Source: Labilibaculum sp041595635
GTDB lineage: Bacteria > Bacteroidota > Bacteroidia > Bacteroidales > Marinifilaceae
DNA: 64,000 bases
Reading direction: 5' to 3'
Assembly (NCBI RefSeq): GCF_041595635.1
Contig: NZ_JBFHJW010000002.1
Location: 1 to 64,000 of the forward strand
The stretch's first letter is position 1. Each line of letters begins with the position of its first letter. Under the pieces are notes generated by a model. The model was not told the DNA's origin. It saw only the letters and a program-made list of their open reading frames with translations, and did no database searches. This document shows positions 7,563-16,500 of the stretch, in pieces. The translations under genes and the position numbers were made by a program.

Positions 7563-7916
7563 ATGAAGATAATAACAGGAAGATGGTCTTTTAAAGAAGA
7601 TTTTGGTTTTGGAACCGATGAAGGATTTGCAGAATTCACGCAGGTAGGGGATAAAATTACAGGAGTAGTTGTGTACACAGAACGAATAGATGATGAAGTC
7701 CCTTTTCGAGTGCAGCAAAATGTAGAGGGTAGTTTCGATGGATTGAATTTAAAAGTCACTGGCACAAATGTTGAGCTTTTAGATGTAGAAAAGCCGTTTG
7801 AATACCATTTGGACACATGGGAAGGCATCTTAAATACTAATAATCAGATTGTAGGGCATAGTTACGATAATCACGATTGTTTTGGGGTGTTTGTAATGGA
7901 GCACATTGGTGAGTAA
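7563..7916 (+). CDS. Hypothetical protein, beta-strand rich
   Basis: A 117-residue protein beginning MKIITGRWSFKEDFGFGTDE. Its alternating polar/hydrophobic pattern with many Gly and Asp turns suggests a small beta-barrel, perhaps lipocalin-like, but I do not recognise a named family. There is no signal peptide. The gene lies 74 bases downstream of the previous small gene on the same strand and upstream of a tRNA. Codon use is like its neighbours and the frame is open end to end. Confidence 0.7.
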   Translation: MKIITGRWSFKEDFGFGTDEGFAEFTQVGDKITGVVVYTERIDDEVPFRVQQNVEGSFDGLNLKVTGTNVELLDVEKPFEYHLDTWEGILNTNNQIVGHSYDNHDCFGVFVMEHIGE

Positions 7917-8041
7917 AAGCAGAATGAAAAGAGGTAAAAAAATTAAAAAAAACTTTTCAATCAGTATGTCCTTATAATCAATCGATTATTTCTGTATTGC
8001 CCATGAATAGTAACTTTCCTGTGATTTTTTTTAGGAAAATG

Positions 8042-8073
8042 TTTGCAAGGAAAGAAAAAATCCTACATCTTTG
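8042..8073 (+). promoter_or_regulatory. Promoter of tRNA-Leu
   Basis: TTTG at 8042-8045 and CATCTTTG at 8066-8073 (near TAnnTTTG) are separated by 20 bases, the Bacteroidota -33/-7 arrangement, and lie 19 bases before the tRNA 5' end. Confidence 0.55.
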
Positions 8074-8092
8074 CAACGCAATCAAGAGAAAC

Positions 8093-8174
8093 GCGGATGT
8101 GGCGTAATTGGTAGCCGCGCTAGACTTAGGATCTAGTGCCGAGAGGCGTGGGGGTTCGAGTCCCTTCATCCGCA
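8093..8174 (+). tRNA. tRNA-Leu (anticodon UAG)
   Basis: The acceptor arms GCGGATG (8093-8099) and CATCCGC (8167-8173) pair perfectly, with discriminator A at 8174. The anticodon arm CTAGA-CTTAGGA-TCTAG presents TAG, reading CUA/CUG leucine codons. A long variable arm (GCCGAGAGGC) marks a class II tRNA, and GGTTCGAGTCC is the T arm. The total of 82 bases without encoded CCA fits a leucine tRNA. Confidence 0.97.
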
Positions 8175-8175
8175 C

Positions 8176-8213
8176 AAAAGAGATCATGACGAAAGTTTTG
8201 GTCTCTTTTTTTT
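8176..8213 (+). terminator. Terminator after tRNA-Leu
   Basis: GAGATCA and TGGTCTC pair (one G-U), flanked by AAAA/TTTT, followed by a run of eight T. It starts directly after the tRNA. Confidence 0.8.
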
Positions 8214-8275
8214 GTGGACCAAATTTGATTTTCATTTGATGATTTCTTTGTACCTTTTTTAGGCTAATTAATCTA

Positions 8276-9223
8276 ATGATGAAAAAACGATCTACACTTA
8301 AAGCTCTCTTGGGAATTGAGCATTCGATACTTCTTGCTCCAATGTTTTTAATATCCAACACCAAAATGGTGATTGCTGCCTTGCAATGTGGGTGTACTGC
8401 AGCTATTCCTGCTCATAATTATAGAACCGATAAGGAGTTAAGAGCTGCAATCATGGAAATCCGGAAAGAAAGTTCGAAACCGTTCGGAGTAAATTTGATT
8501 GTCAATAAATCCAATCCTAAATACAAAAATCAGCTTAAATGTTTACTTGAATTGGGGGTTGATTTTATTATTACTTCTTTGGGAAACCCTAAATCTGTAA
8601 TTGAGGCCTGTAGAAAGAGAAAAACGAAGGTTTTTTGCGATGTGATTGATTTAAAATACGCCCAGAAAGTGGAAGCCTTGGGTGCAGATGCTGTAATTGC
8701 AGTCAATTCGAATGCTGGAGGGCATTGCGGGAACATGCCTGCAAATCGCTTAATTTTACAATTGGTTCAGAAAATTAATTTGCCAATAATATCTGCAGGA
8801 GGCATTACTAATAGGCAAGAGGTGAAAGAGGTGATGGAGTGGGGAGCAGCAGGAGTGTCGGTAGGTAGTATTTTTATTGCCACGCATGAGTCCTGTGTTT
8901 CTGAAGAATACAAGCAAGCCATGATTCAGTACGGAAAGAAAGACATCGTAAAATCGACAAAGCTAACGGGTTCTGCTTTAACTGTTATAAATACTCCTTA
9001 TGTTCAAAGAATTGGAACAAAGGCTAGTTTTCTGGAATACTTAATTCATCATAGCCCTCTTCTTAAAAAATACGCAAAAATGATTATGGCTTGGAAAGGA
9101 ATGCAAAAGGTTAAGAAATCAGCATTTAAAGCAAGTTACACTAATGTTTGGTGTGCAGGACCAAGTATCGAATCGGTAAAAAGCATTCGCTCTGTAAAAG
9201 AGGTGATTTCAGATTTGTTATGA
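8276..9223 (+). CDS. Nitronate monooxygenase / FabK-like flavoprotein
   Basis: This 315-residue TIM-barrel FMN enzyme of the 2-nitropropane dioxygenase family would oxidize alkyl nitronates or act as a related FMN reductase. Landmarks are the N-terminal ILLAPMFLISNTKMVIAAL, the FGVNLIV strand, AVNSNAGGHCGN with the glycine-rich FMN site and a histidine, and PIISAGGITNRQEV followed by GAAGVSVGSIFIAT for phosphate binding. The gene is monocistronic and ends 2 bases from a convergent gene. An ATG three bases downstream (8279) is an equally possible start. The natural substrate cannot be told from sequence. Confidence 0.85.
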   Translation: MMKKRSTLKALLGIEHSILLAPMFLISNTKMVIAALQCGCTAAIPAHNYRTDKELRAAIMEIRKESSKPFGVNLIVNKSNPKYKNQLKCLLELGVDFIITSLGNPKSVIEACRKRKTKVFCDVIDLKYAQKVEALGADAVIAVNSNAGGHCGNMPANRLILQLVQKINLPIISAGGITNRQEVKEVMEWGAAGVSVGSIFIATHESCVSEEYKQAMIQYGKKDIVKSTKLTGSALTVINTPYVQRIGTKASFLEYLIHHSPLLKKYAKMIMAWKGMQKVKKSAFKASYTNVWCAGPSIESVKSIRSVKEVISDLL

Positions 9224-9225
9224 TT

Positions 9226-9732
9226 TTATAACATTTGTAATCGTTCAAAACCACGCCAGCCAATCCAGTTTTGATCTGATGCTTCATCAGCTATTTGCCT
9301 TAAGCGAATTTCAAAATCAGCTTTCATTCCATTTTCATGGATATAAGAAATTGCCTCTTCGTAGGACTTTAGCATGCTTTTGTAGAAAGCCTCCTGTTTT
9401 ACAAATTTATTGCGTGTGTACGTTTGTGCAATCTCAATATGAAAAAGCATTATATCAGCAATTATAGAGGGTTCTACACCTAGTTTTTTAAAATGTCGGA
9501 TGTGCTTTTGTGCAACTGAACGACGCATTTTTGCTTTTCGGGAAGATAGGGGAAAGTATTCTTTTGAAATTTTAAATTTACAGTCTTCTAGAAGTTTGTT
9601 CTCTTGTGGATTAAAAGCAAAATCATAAAACTCTTTAACATCTTTAAATCTCGAGTAAAGGTCTATGATTTGTTCTTGAAGGTGTTTTTTATCCAAATCT
9701 TGAAGGTAATATTTTAGTTCTCTTTTACTCAT
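9226..9732 (-). CDS. DUF6155 family protein
   Basis: A 168-residue, all-helical cytoplasmic protein. The pattern SKRELKYYLQDLDKKHLQEQ, then FNPQENKLLEDCKFKISKEYF and RRSVAQKHIRHFKKLGVEP, matches the uncharacterized DUF6155 family common in Bacteroidota and Bacillota. The family has no known function. It is convergent with the nitronate monooxygenase-like gene and has no operon partner. No catalytic motif is visible. Confidence 0.75.
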   Translation of the reverse strand: MSKRELKYYLQDLDKKHLQEQIIDLYSRFKDVKEFYDFAFNPQENKLLEDCKFKISKEYFPLSSRKAKMRRSVAQKHIRHFKKLGVEPSIIADIMLFHIEIAQTYTRNKFVKQEAFYKSMLKSYEEAISYIHENGMKADFEIRLRQIADEASDQNWIGWRGFERLQML

Positions 9733-10300
9733 GGGTTTACTTCTAAAATCTCAAAGACATTATTGAATTTTAAAATGATCAATAAATAGTACTGTTTTAA
9801 GAATAGCTAGGATGTTTTCTAATGCTTTTGCTGAATTAATATCTAATCTGCGAATTTATATTGTGTTATGATTTATCTCCGAGATTAACATTATTTGTTT
9901 AAGTAAATTTAAAAAAATGCCTTCCATTTTCGCTCTGTTTAGATTTAATCTAAGAATTAACCTTGTTGATTGTAAAATTAAAGGTATTCGTGTAAATATA
10001 CTATATCATCTAATTATACTTCAGTAAATTTATTATTGACAATTCGAGATGAAAATAAAATGGAATTATGATTTTAACTTCTGGTCATTGAAGTTTTTAT
10101 TCATGTTTATGTACTAATTCGATTTTTGTTTAAGCCACTAATATACAACTATTATAAATTATAAACATATTAGCTTTTAAATGTATTAAATTATAAAGAA
10201 AATCAAATCCAAATGAAGGAGTGTATATTTTTACGACAACCATAAATATTCACATTTTAAACTTCATTTAAGTATTCATTTTAAACCAAAAAATTTAACC
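9733..10300. other. Long AT-rich intergenic region upstream of the curlin gene
   Basis: About 570 bases with no credible ORF. The region is very AT-rich, as expected for a regulated surface-fibre promoter. Near its right end, TATATTTTTAC at about 10226 could be a degenerate -7 element, and CATTTTAAAC occurs twice in the 50 bases before the start codon. No strong hairpin or RNA gene was recognised. Confidence 0.4.
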
Positions 10301-11743
10301 ATGAAAAAATTAATGTCAATTTTAATCGCTGTAGTTTTTACTACAGGTGTATCATTTTCTCAGGATAATATTTCTGAGATTTTACAGGTTGGAACAGATC
10401 AAGACGCAACAGTTGAACAAGTTGGAACCTTTAATTACAGTCTTATTGATCAATCGTATAGTTTGAATATTGCTTCTGCAATACAGAATGGAGATTATAA
10501 CACATCATTTATTAATCAATTTAATAGTGACTGGGCAGAAGCTTACGTTGAACAATATGGAATGTTTAATTTATCATCCGTATATCAAAATACAGTTTGG
10601 GATATTGCAAATGTAATGCAAGATGGAGAATCCAATATGTCCTATGTGAATCAAGTTAATAATTTCTGGTCTGATGCGATCATTAATCAGACAGGGACTT
10701 ATAACAGGGCTTTGGTAGACCAACAGGAAGGGTTTGTTGATTTTGCTGCTATTATTCAATATGGGGATAGTAATGATGCATCAGTTACTCAGTACTTTGG
10801 TTATGCTAATTGGGCTGCAGTTATTCAAGATGGTACAATCAATTGGGCTATTGTGAATCAACATGGAGGAAGTTTTAATTCATCATTTGTTGAGCAATAT
10901 GGAGATTGGAACTGGGCATTTACAACACAAAGAGGTGGTGATAGCAATTCTATTGAAATAGAACAATATGAATATGCTAATACTGCTATTGTGAATCAAT
11001 TCCGCGGAGAGGTGAATTCGGCCTATGTTGGACAAGTTGGTGATTGGAATTGGGGATATATAGTTCAGGACCAGGGGGAATATAATTTTGCAGGTATTGC
11101 TCAAATTGGGAATGGTAATTCAGCCAATATCAAACAATTAGGTGGAGACTCTAATTGGGTTGGTTTGGTACAATATGGCAATTGGAATGATGCAAAAGCT
11201 CTTCAAGCTCGAGGATTTGGAAATGAAGCATATTCAGAACAAGCTGGATTTCACAATAAGGTTACTATAAAACAAATTGATGGTGAAGGTAATTTAGCAG
11301 AAGTTTACCAGGTAGGACATAGAAATTTCACAAATATTCAACAATTGGGTGGAATGGATAATGAAGTATATGCTTATCAAGAAGGTAATAGAAACTATAT
11401 TGAAACCTATCAATGGGGAGGATCTGGAAATCTTGCAGCTGTAGAACAATATGGTAAGCACAACTATTCTGGAATTTTACAATGGGGTGTGACTAATTCT
11501 GCTGCTGATGTTTATCAGGATGGAAAACATAACGAATCTCTTATTGTTCAGTTCGGTGGAGATGATAATTATGCAATTGTTACCCAAGATGGTAATCGTA
11601 ATTACTCCGAAATTTTACAAGTTGGTTCTGAAAACTCAGCCGATGTATATCAAGAAGGTTGTTGGCAGGAAAGCTCTGTAATTCAATATGGTAGTGGGAA
11701 TAGTGCCATAGTATCTCAGGCTAATTCTTCATTAAATCCATGA
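10301..11743 (+). CDS. Curlin-repeat (CsgA/CsgB-like) secreted fibre protein
   Basis: A 480-residue exported protein with signal peptide (MKKLMSILIAVVFTTGVSFS). The rest is about twenty tandem 21-24 residue units with the curlin pattern Q-x-G-x-x-N-x-A/S-x-V/I-x-Q, for example VEQVGTFNYSLIDQ and VYQEGCWQESSVIQYG. E. coli CsgA has five such units, so this is a giant form. Many units carry GDWNW or GNRNY, giving unusual Trp/Tyr ladders. Curlins assemble into amyloid fibres on the cell surface. No csgB, csgE, csgF or csgG homologue lies in the window, so export relies on genes elsewhere. The amyloid role is inferred. Confidence 0.88.
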   Translation: MKKLMSILIAVVFTTGVSFSQDNISEILQVGTDQDATVEQVGTFNYSLIDQSYSLNIASAIQNGDYNTSFINQFNSDWAEAYVEQYGMFNLSSVYQNTVWDIANVMQDGESNMSYVNQVNNFWSDAIINQTGTYNRALVDQQEGFVDFAAIIQYGDSNDASVTQYFGYANWAAVIQDGTINWAIVNQHGGSFNSSFVEQYGDWNWAFTTQRGGDSNSIEIEQYEYANTAIVNQFRGEVNSAYVGQVGDWNWGYIVQDQGEYNFAGIAQIGNGNSANIKQLGGDSNWVGLVQYGNWNDAKALQARGFGNEAYSEQAGFHNKVTIKQIDGEGNLAEVYQVGHRNFTNIQQLGGMDNEVYAYQEGNRNYIETYQWGGSGNLAAVEQYGKHNYSGILQWGVTNSAADVYQDGKHNESLIVQFGGDDNYAIVTQDGNRNYSEILQVGSENSADVYQEGCWQESSVIQYGSGNSAIVSQANSSLNP

Positions 11744-11893
11744 TTTCTTAGAGTATTATTTCTTTTAAAATATTTTAAATACAATTTAGAATTAACTTGA
11801 ATGTAATTTTACTTTTAAGAATAAATTAAAAGAAAACTGAAATTTGTGTGGTTGTAAATTTCAGATGTAGAATCATTCGATTAGTGGAAGTTT

Positions 11894-11926
11894 AAGGAAT
11901 GCCCGTAATGGGTGTTCCTTTTTTTA
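11894..11926 (+). terminator. Terminator after the curlin gene
   Basis: AAGGAATGCCC, loop GTAAT and GGGTGTTCCTT pair with one internal mismatch, followed by a T-run. It lies 150 bases past the curlin stop; the stretch between holds no gene. Confidence 0.75.
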
Positions 11927-12024
11927 TAAACAACAGAACCGATAGTTATCTTTGTCGAGATTATACTATCGGCTCTAACACTTAACTGCCTATGTCTAGT
12001 GTTTTATCTTACTGTATCTTTTAA

Positions 12025-13443
12025 CTATTTTAGATATTCATGTATGGATTTAGCTGTTTTTCTACCGTTATCTAATGCGCGAACTACTAGACTTGCGCCT
12101 GTTGTAGCATCACCGGAGCAAAATATTTTGGAATTTGAAGTTTGCCCTTTAGCATCAGTTTTTATATTACCTCTTGCATCAAGTTCAAGTCCCAATTCAG
12201 TAACTAAGCCCTCATGTATCGGATGAACAAATCCCATTGCTAACAAAATTAAATCAGCATCAATGGTTTCTTCAGTTCCTGGAATATCATTCATTTTGAA
12301 TTGTCCATTCTCATCTTTAGTCCATTCAATTTGAGATATTTTCAAACTTTTAACATCACCATTTTCCCCTTCAATTTCTTTTGAAGTAAGAGACCATCTT
12401 CTTTCACAACCTTCTAGATGCGAACTTGACGTTCTTAGTGTTTGAGGCCAGTAAGGCCAAGGGTTTGATTCTATTCTTTCTTCTGGAGGTTTTGGCAGTA
12501 ATTCTATTTGTAAAACAGATTTTGCTTTTTGTCTGATGGATGTTCCAACACAATCTGAACCAGTATCACCGCCACCAATAACAACTACATTTTTACCTTT
12601 AGCAGAGATTCTTACATCTTTTTCAAATTCATCACCACGAATCACTTTGTTTTGTTGCTTCAGAAAATCCATAGCAAAATGGACACCATTTAATTCTCTA
12701 CCTTTAATAGGCAAATCGCGTGGTTTTGTAGCTCCTATAGCGATGCATATCGCATCGTATTCGGCTTCTAGTTCGGTAAAGGAAACATCGCCACCTACAT
12801 TTTGCTGGGTTCTAAATTCGATCCCTTCTTCAATAAAAATTTCCAACCGACGATCAATAACTCCTTTGTCTAGTTTAAAATCTGGTATTCCGTAACGAAG
12901 TAGTCCTCCAATAGCATCATCTTTTTCAAATACTGTAACGCTGTGTCCTGCTTTATTTAGAAGGTCGGCAACAGATAGTCCAGCTGGTCCAGAACCTATA
13001 ACAGCCACTTTTTTGCCTGTGCGAACTTTAGGGGGACGAGCTTTAATATAGCCATATTCAAATGCTTTTTCGATAACAGCAGCTTCGTTCTCGCGAATGG
13101 TCACTGGTGCATTATGTAAGGATAAAACGCATGATTTTTCGCAAGGAGCTGGGCATATTCTTCCTGTAAATTCAGGAAAACTATTGGTGGAGTGTAATAT
13201 TTGACTTGCTTCTTCCCAATTTTCTCGGTAAACCGCATCCTGCCATTCGGGAATTTTACTGGAAGTAGGACAAGCCCAATGACAAAAAGGAATACCACAA
13301 TCCATACATCTGGATGCTTGATCGATTCTGTCTTCAAGATTTAAAGTTTGTTCCACTTCACCAAAATCTCCAACTCTATCTCTTACCGGACGATAACCGG
13401 CTTCTTTTCTTTTTATTTCTAAAAAACCTTTCGGATTTCCCAT
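12025..13443 (-). CDS. gltD: Glutamate synthase (NADPH) small subunit
   Basis: The beta subunit passes electrons from NAD(P)H through FAD to the large subunit for glutamate formation from glutamine and 2-oxoglutarate. The N-terminal Fe-S segment shows CMDCGIPFCHWACP and GRICPAPCEKSC. The FAD site is GSGPAGLSVADLL, the NAD(P)H site GGGDTGSDCVG, and the C-terminal FAD contact is FCSGDATTGASLVVRAL. The start ATG at 13443 gives MGNPKGFLEIKR, the usual start; an ATG at 13449 adds two residues. It follows gltB by about 70 bases in the same operon. No terminator hairpin was recognised directly after it. Confidence 0.95.
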   Translation of the reverse strand: MGNPKGFLEIKRKEAGYRPVRDRVGDFGEVEQTLNLEDRIDQASRCMDCGIPFCHWACPTSSKIPEWQDAVYRENWEEASQILHSTNSFPEFTGRICPAPCEKSCVLSLHNAPVTIRENEAAVIEKAFEYGYIKARPPKVRTGKKVAVIGSGPAGLSVADLLNKAGHSVTVFEKDDAIGGLLRYGIPDFKLDKGVIDRRLEIFIEEGIEFRTQQNVGGDVSFTELEAEYDAICIAIGATKPRDLPIKGRELNGVHFAMDFLKQQNKVIRGDEFEKDVRISAKGKNVVVIGGGDTGSDCVGTSIRQKAKSVLQIELLPKPPEERIESNPWPYWPQTLRTSSSHLEGCERRWSLTSKEIEGENGDVKSLKISQIEWTKDENGQFKMNDIPGTEETIDADLILLAMGFVHPIHEGLVTELGLELDARGNIKTDAKGQTSNSKIFCSGDATTGASLVVRALDNGRKTAKSIHEYLK

Positions 13444-13514
13444 AATCATTCTGTTTATTAATGAATAGTGTAGTAATGCCAGGAAAGGGTAATTTTTCCT
13501 TTCCCGATCATTAA

Positions 13515-16500
13515 TTACTCATGAATTTCTGTCTGAGATTGTGCCAATTTTAATTTTCGGTGAATCTTTTTCAGTTTTTTCTCTTCCAATACTTTTTTGT
13601 ATTCGTAAGGGATAACCTTTACAAAGTGAGGAAGGTATTCTTCCCAATTAGTAAGTATTTTTGAGGCTACACTACTCTGTGTTAGTAACAAGTGCTCGTG
13701 GATCATTTGTTGAAGTTCATGAACATCTTGTGAAGTCTCAACAGGATCAAGCGATACAAGGCTCTTATTACAAAAATAATCTAATTTATCATCCATATTT
13801 AGAACGTAAGCAATTCCGCCACTCATACCAGCAGCAAAGTTTCTTCCTGTTTTTCCCAGAATTACAACTCTACCTCCAGTCATGTATTCGCAGCCATGAT
13901 CTCCTACGCCTTCAACTACCGCTTTACCACCAGAATTACGAACACAAAAACGTTCTCCAGCCATTCCTCTTATGTAGGTTGATCCGCTAGTTGCACCATA
14001 AAGTGCTGTGTTGCCTATGATAATTTGGTCTTCGGGTTTAAATTTGCTTTTTTCTGAAGGGTAAACTATAATTTTCCCTCCCGATAGGCCTTTACCGAAA
14101 TAGTCATTAGAATCTCCAATTAAGCGGAATGTTATTCCTTTTTCGAGAAATGCACCAAAACTTTGTCCTGCCGATCCTCTAAAAATGCAATGAATGGTAT
14201 TATCTGGAAGTTCCTTATTCGGTTTCATTAAGGCAACCTTACCCGAAAGCATGGCTCCAGTGGTTCTATCAGTATTATTAATTTTCTTTTCAATCCATAC
14301 CTTCTCACCATCGTGAAGGGCTTTGGCTGATAATTTAATTAAATCATGATCTATTACTTCTCCGATTGTCCTTATTTTAGAATTAACTCCACAAATAGTA
14401 TGTCCATCAGTTTTAGGCAAATGAATTAAGTTTTCAATGCTAACTGTATTGGCTTTCCATTTATTGATATTTTTCTGTTTTATTAGGAGATCAGAACGCC
14501 CCACTAAATCATCAAATTTTTGGAATCCAAGTTCAGCCATTAATTCACGGCATTCTTCAGCTAAGAAACGGAAGTAATTGATCACCCACTCCGAACGACC
14601 TAAGAATTTCTTTCTAAGTTCTTTGTTTTGAGTAGCAATACCTACAGGACATGTGTTTAAATGACACTTTCTCATCATAACACATCCTAATACTACCAAT
14701 GCACTTGTTGCAAAGCCAAATTCCTCAGCTCCTAATAAGGCCATTGAAATAATATCTTTTCCAGTTTTTAGTTGTCCATCTGTTTGTAATTTAATTCTTC
14801 CTCTTAAGTCATTCATTACAAGGGTTTGCTGAGCTTCAGCAAGACCTAATTCTACAGGTAAGCCTGTATTTTTAATTGAACTTAATGGACTAGCTCCAGT
14901 TCCACCTTCGCAACCAGCAATTACAATAAGATCAGCATTTGCTTTAGCTACACCTGCGGCAACGGTACCAACACCATTTTCAGAAACCAGTTTTACACTT
15001 ATGCAAGCTTGTGGATTTACATTTTTTAAATCGAAAATTAATTGTGCTAAATCTTCAATGGAGTAAATATCGTGATGGGGTGGAGGAGAAATTAAAGTAA
15101 TCCCAGGAGTTGAATTCCTAAGTTTAGCAATAATATTGTCTACCTTAAATCCTGGTAACTGGCCACCTTCACCAGGTTTTGCTCCCTGCGCAACTTTTAT
15201 CTGTAGCTCATCTGCATTAACAAGATACTCGGTGTTTACGCCAAAACGTCCAGATGCGATTTGTTTGATTGAACTTCTTGCATTGGAATAGAAACGTTTA
15301 GAACTTTCGCCACCTTCGCCTGTATTACTTCTGCCACCAATTTTATTCATCGCAATTGCAAGAGCTTCATGGGCTTCTTTTGATATGGAGCCATACGACA
15401 TGGCACCAGTACAAAATCGTTTCATGATGCTTTCAACAGGTTCAACTTCACTAATATCAATTGGATTTTTCTTATAATCGAAAAACCCTCTAAGAAAATT
15501 AGGCGAAGCTGTTTCCTTATTTACAATTGCACTGTATTCTTTAAATTTTTCGTAATTATTAGTTCTAGTTGCCCATTGCAATAGACCAATAGTTTCAGGA
15601 TTCCAACTATGAGGTTCTCCATTTTTTCGATAATGAATATTTCCATTGTTAATCAACAAATCTTGATTGTCGAAAGGATCAATCTCAGAGTAAGCTTTTT
15701 TGTGATGACATAAAACCTCTTCTGAAATTTCTTTTAAACCAATACCATCAATTCTCGAAATGGTTCCTGTAAAATATTTGTCAATAACCTCCTTGCTAAC
15801 ACCTAAAGCTTCGTAAATTTGGGCTCCCAGATAACTTCCTATTGTAGAAATTCCCATTTTCGACATCACTTTAAGTAAGCCTTTGTTTACTGCTTTAATA
15901 TAGTTTTTACGGGCTGTTTTGTATTCAAGACTAATTCGTCCATCTTTTACTAATTTGTCGATAACAGCATAGCTCATGTATGGATTAATAACACTCGCTC
16001 CGTAGGCAATTAGCAAGGCAATGTGATTTACCTCTCTAGCTTCACCTGTTTCTACAACAAGTCCAATTTGCATCCTCTTTCTCTTGTTAATCAGATGATG
16101 ATGAACTGCGGCAACTGCCAATAAAACAGGAATAGGAGCCATTTTACTTGAGATATTTCTATCTGTAAGTATGATGTAATTTTTTTGCTCATCAACGGCT
16201 TCTTCGGCTTGTTTGCAAATGTCATCCAAAGCTTTTTCTAAACCAGCACCATTTTCGGCAGCTTTAAATAGAATGTCAATGGATTTATGTCTAAATTCTT
16301 CGTGTTTAAGTTTTTTGATTTTACCAAGATCTGTGTTGGTTATCAGTGGACTTTTAAAACGAATTAATTTACAGTGTTGTGCTGTTTCTTCCAATAGGTT
16401 CTTTTGAACCGATCCAATGTAATTGGTTAAATCCATCACTAAATTCTCTCGAATAGAATCGATAGGAGGGTTGGTTACCTGAGCAAATAATTGACGGAAG

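Noticed and set aside
8093..8174. tRNA-Leu as the integration site of the mobile element
   Set aside because: Several host genes, including mnmE, lie between the integrase and the tRNA; no tRNA 3' fragment was seen near the integrase.
10301..11743. Simple tandem-repeat artefact instead of a gene
   Set aside because: The repeats are diverged at DNA level, keep one open frame with signal peptide, and follow the curlin consensus, so it is a genuine gene.
12536..12895. 119-codon plus-strand ORF within gltD
   Set aside because: It is a shadow of the well-conserved gltD frame and its translation has no family features.
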